From positions 1-34,570 of the forward strand of contig JAFPWQ010000058.1 in the NCBI GenBank assembly GCA_017394925.1: 34,570 nt of DNA, in the 5' to 3' direction. The stretch comes from Synergistaceae bacterium. GTDB lineage: Bacteria; Synergistota; Synergistia; Synergistales; Aminobacteriaceae. Below, piece by piece: positions 33,294 to 34,570 of this stretch (positions are counted from its first letter, which is position 1; each line of letters opens with the position of its first letter). A program made the position numbers and the translations under genes. The notes below the pieces were generated by a model, which made no database searches, was not told the origin of the DNA, and saw only the letters and a program-made list of their open reading frames with translations.

Positions 33294-34455
33294 TCATAAG
33301 CTCTTCATTCGTCGGGCATACTACAACTTTCACCTTTGAATCATCCGTGCTTACAATCGCTTCTTTTCCGCGAATGTTATTCTTGTCATGATCAATCTTT
33401 ACGCCCATGAACTCAAGTTTTTTACATACAGCCTCACGGGTTGATGCGCTGTTCTCGCCAATGCCTGCCGTGAAGACCAGAACATCGAGACCGCCCATTG
33501 CAACAGTGTAAGCTCCGACATATTTGCTGATTCCGTATTCAAGCATTTCAATTGCAAGTCTGGCTCTGTCATTGCCCTTTGCGGCTGCGTCTTCAACATC
33601 ACGTAAATCACTGCTGACTCCTGAAATGCCGAGTAAACCGCTCTTCTTGTTCATGAAGTTATTCATTTCGTCTGCGCTGTACTTCGTAATATTCTGTACG
33701 AACGGCACACATGCAGGATCCATATCACCCGTTCTTGTTCCCATGAGGACACCGGCAAGAGGCGTTAATCCCATTGATGTATCAATGCATTTTCCGTTTT
33801 TGACGGCACTGATTGAGCTTCCGTTTCCTAAATGGCAGGTTATCATCTTAAGCTCGCTTAACGGCTTTCCGAGAATCTCAGCAGTTCTCAATGCCACAAA
33901 ATGATGGCTCGTTCCGTGCGCACCGTAACGTCTGACTCTGTGCTTCTCGTAGAACTCCCAGGGAAGTCCGTACATGTATGCGTAATCGGGCATGGTCTGA
34001 TGAAATGCTGTATCGAATACTACGACATTCGGCAGTTTCGGCAGTGCGTGCTGAATCGCTTCGATTCCCATGATATGACCAGGATTATGAAGAGGCGCAA
34101 GAGGTATGCACTGTCTGAGACCGTCCATGACTTTATCGTCAACGAGAACTGACTCCTTGTATAAATCTCCGCCTGACACTATGCGGTGCCCTGCCGCTGA
34201 AATTTCATCAAGTGAGCTCAATACTCCGTGATCCTTATCGAGCAATGCATCAAGTACAAGTTTCATTGCTACTTTGTGATCTTTAATCGGGGTCTCAACT
34301 TTGAATGCATCTGCTCCTGTTTTCCTGTGCGTTAAGTTTGAGCCGTCTATGCCGATTCTGTCTACAAGACCCTTTGCACTTACTGATTCATCTTCCATGT
34401 CGAATAACTGATACTTGAGGGATGAACTTCCGCAGTTGATTACGAGAATTTTCAT
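33259..34455 (-). CDS. ackA: Acetate kinase
   Basis: Makes ATP from acetyl phosphate and ADP with release of acetate (EC 2.7.2.1), the last step of acetate fermentation. The ASKHA fold is shown by LVINCGSSSLKYQLFD at the start, VVFDTAFHQTMPD and RYGAHGTSHHFV near residues 145-185, HLGNGSS, TRTGDMDP near 240, and GIGENS. The 398 residues are standard. The usual partner pta is not adjacent here. The gene begins 33 bases after the tRNA-Ser 3' end; its end overlaps the DUF177 gene. Confidence 0.98.
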   Translation of the reverse strand: MKILVINCGSSSLKYQLFDMEDESVSAKGLVDRIGIDGSNLTHRKTGADAFKVETPIKDHKVAMKLVLDALLDKDHGVLSSLDEISAAGHRIVSGGDLYKESVLVDDKVMDGLRQCIPLAPLHNPGHIMGIEAIQHALPKLPNVVVFDTAFHQTMPDYAYMYGLPWEFYEKHRVRRYGAHGTSHHFVALRTAEILGKPLSELKMITCHLGNGSSISAVKNGKCIDTSMGLTPLAGVLMGTRTGDMDPACVPFVQNITKYSADEMNNFMNKKSGLLGISGVSSDLRDVEDAAAKGNDRARLAIEMLEYGISKYVGAYTVAMGGLDVLVFTAGIGENSASTREAVCKKLEFMGVKIDHDKNNIRGKEAIVSTDDSKVKVVVCPTNEELMIARETKRIAFA

Positions 34456-34488
34456 GACGTTATTATTTTACCTGCCTTCGTGTAAAAA

Positions 34489-34570
34489 TGGCGGAGACGT
34501 AGAGATTCGAACTCTAGGAACAGCAAGCTGCTCAGTTGATTTCGAGTCAACCGCCTTCGACCGCTCGGCC
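34489..34570 (-). tRNA. tRNA-Ser (anticodon CGA), 5' end cut by window edge
   Basis: On the minus strand the gene reads from a D arm (GGCCGAGCGGTCGAAGGCGG) through the anticodon stem-loop GTTGA-CTCGAAA-TCAAC, giving anticodon CGA (codon UCG). A long class II variable arm, GAGCAGC-TT-GCTGTTC, is followed by the T arm TAGAG-TTCGAAT-CTCTA, the 3' acceptor strand CGTCTCC, discriminator G and an encoded CCA. About eight bases of the 5' acceptor lie beyond the window. Confidence 0.95.

Overview
The window is a gene-dense bacterial chromosomal segment of moderate to low GC. It encodes an OmpH/Skp-like periplasmic chaperone, a tripartite-type RND pump (adaptor plus transporter) and AlgI/AlgJ-type surface-polysaccharide O-acetylation, so the host is a diderm. 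The gene content (coaBC-priA, ackA-DUF177-rpmF, dnaJ-slipin-alaS-ruvX, TIGR04076) and general protein character fit an anaerobic gut-type bacterium. Synergistota is my best guess, but no marker in the window proves it.

Layout. Bases 1-118 are a 7-bp tandem repeat. Plus-strand genes follow to about 9.0 kb: algI-like and algJ-like genes, glgB with a terminator, then a promoter and the RND adaptor/pump pair. From 9.06 to 15.77 kb the genes are on the minus strand: a periplasmic-binding-protein-like gene downstream of ompH; a run rpoZ-coaBC-priA-queT; and two terD genes behind an extended -10 promoter. From 15.86 to 24.74 kb the plus strand carries an acyltransferase of the condensation-domain fold, a BASS-family transporter, an exported coiled-coil protein, then dnaJ-slipin-alaS-ruvX. 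From 24.78 kb to the end everything is on the minus strand: a Phd/PIN toxin-antitoxin pair, a restriction-modification locus, an acidic low-complexity protein, htpG, a TIGR04076 gene, rpmF, DUF177, ackA and a tRNA-Ser(CGA) cut by the window edge.

The most unusual part is 24.8-30.0 kb. The R-M locus has a 662-residue protein with an N-terminal PD-(D/E)xK-type nuclease signature fused to an N6-adenine methyltransferase, followed by a two-TRD specificity subunit and no HsdR. The specificity gene is broken at an A7 tract placed as A-AAA-AAA directly before a stop, and its junction with the methyltransferase sits on an A10 tract. The neighbouring PIN toxin is broken at T-TTA-AAT, and the acidic protein has in-frame stops after an A9 tract and no canonical start. 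All four lie at homopolymer runs. They may be phase-variable tracts, frameshift or slippage sites, genuine decay, or assembly indels. Raw reads would separate these.

Two further points stand out. PriA keeps its fold and all eight zinc-binding cysteines but has lost every recognisable ATPase motif. QueT, directly downstream, has no ATG/GTG/TTG at its conserved N terminus and appears to start at ATC.
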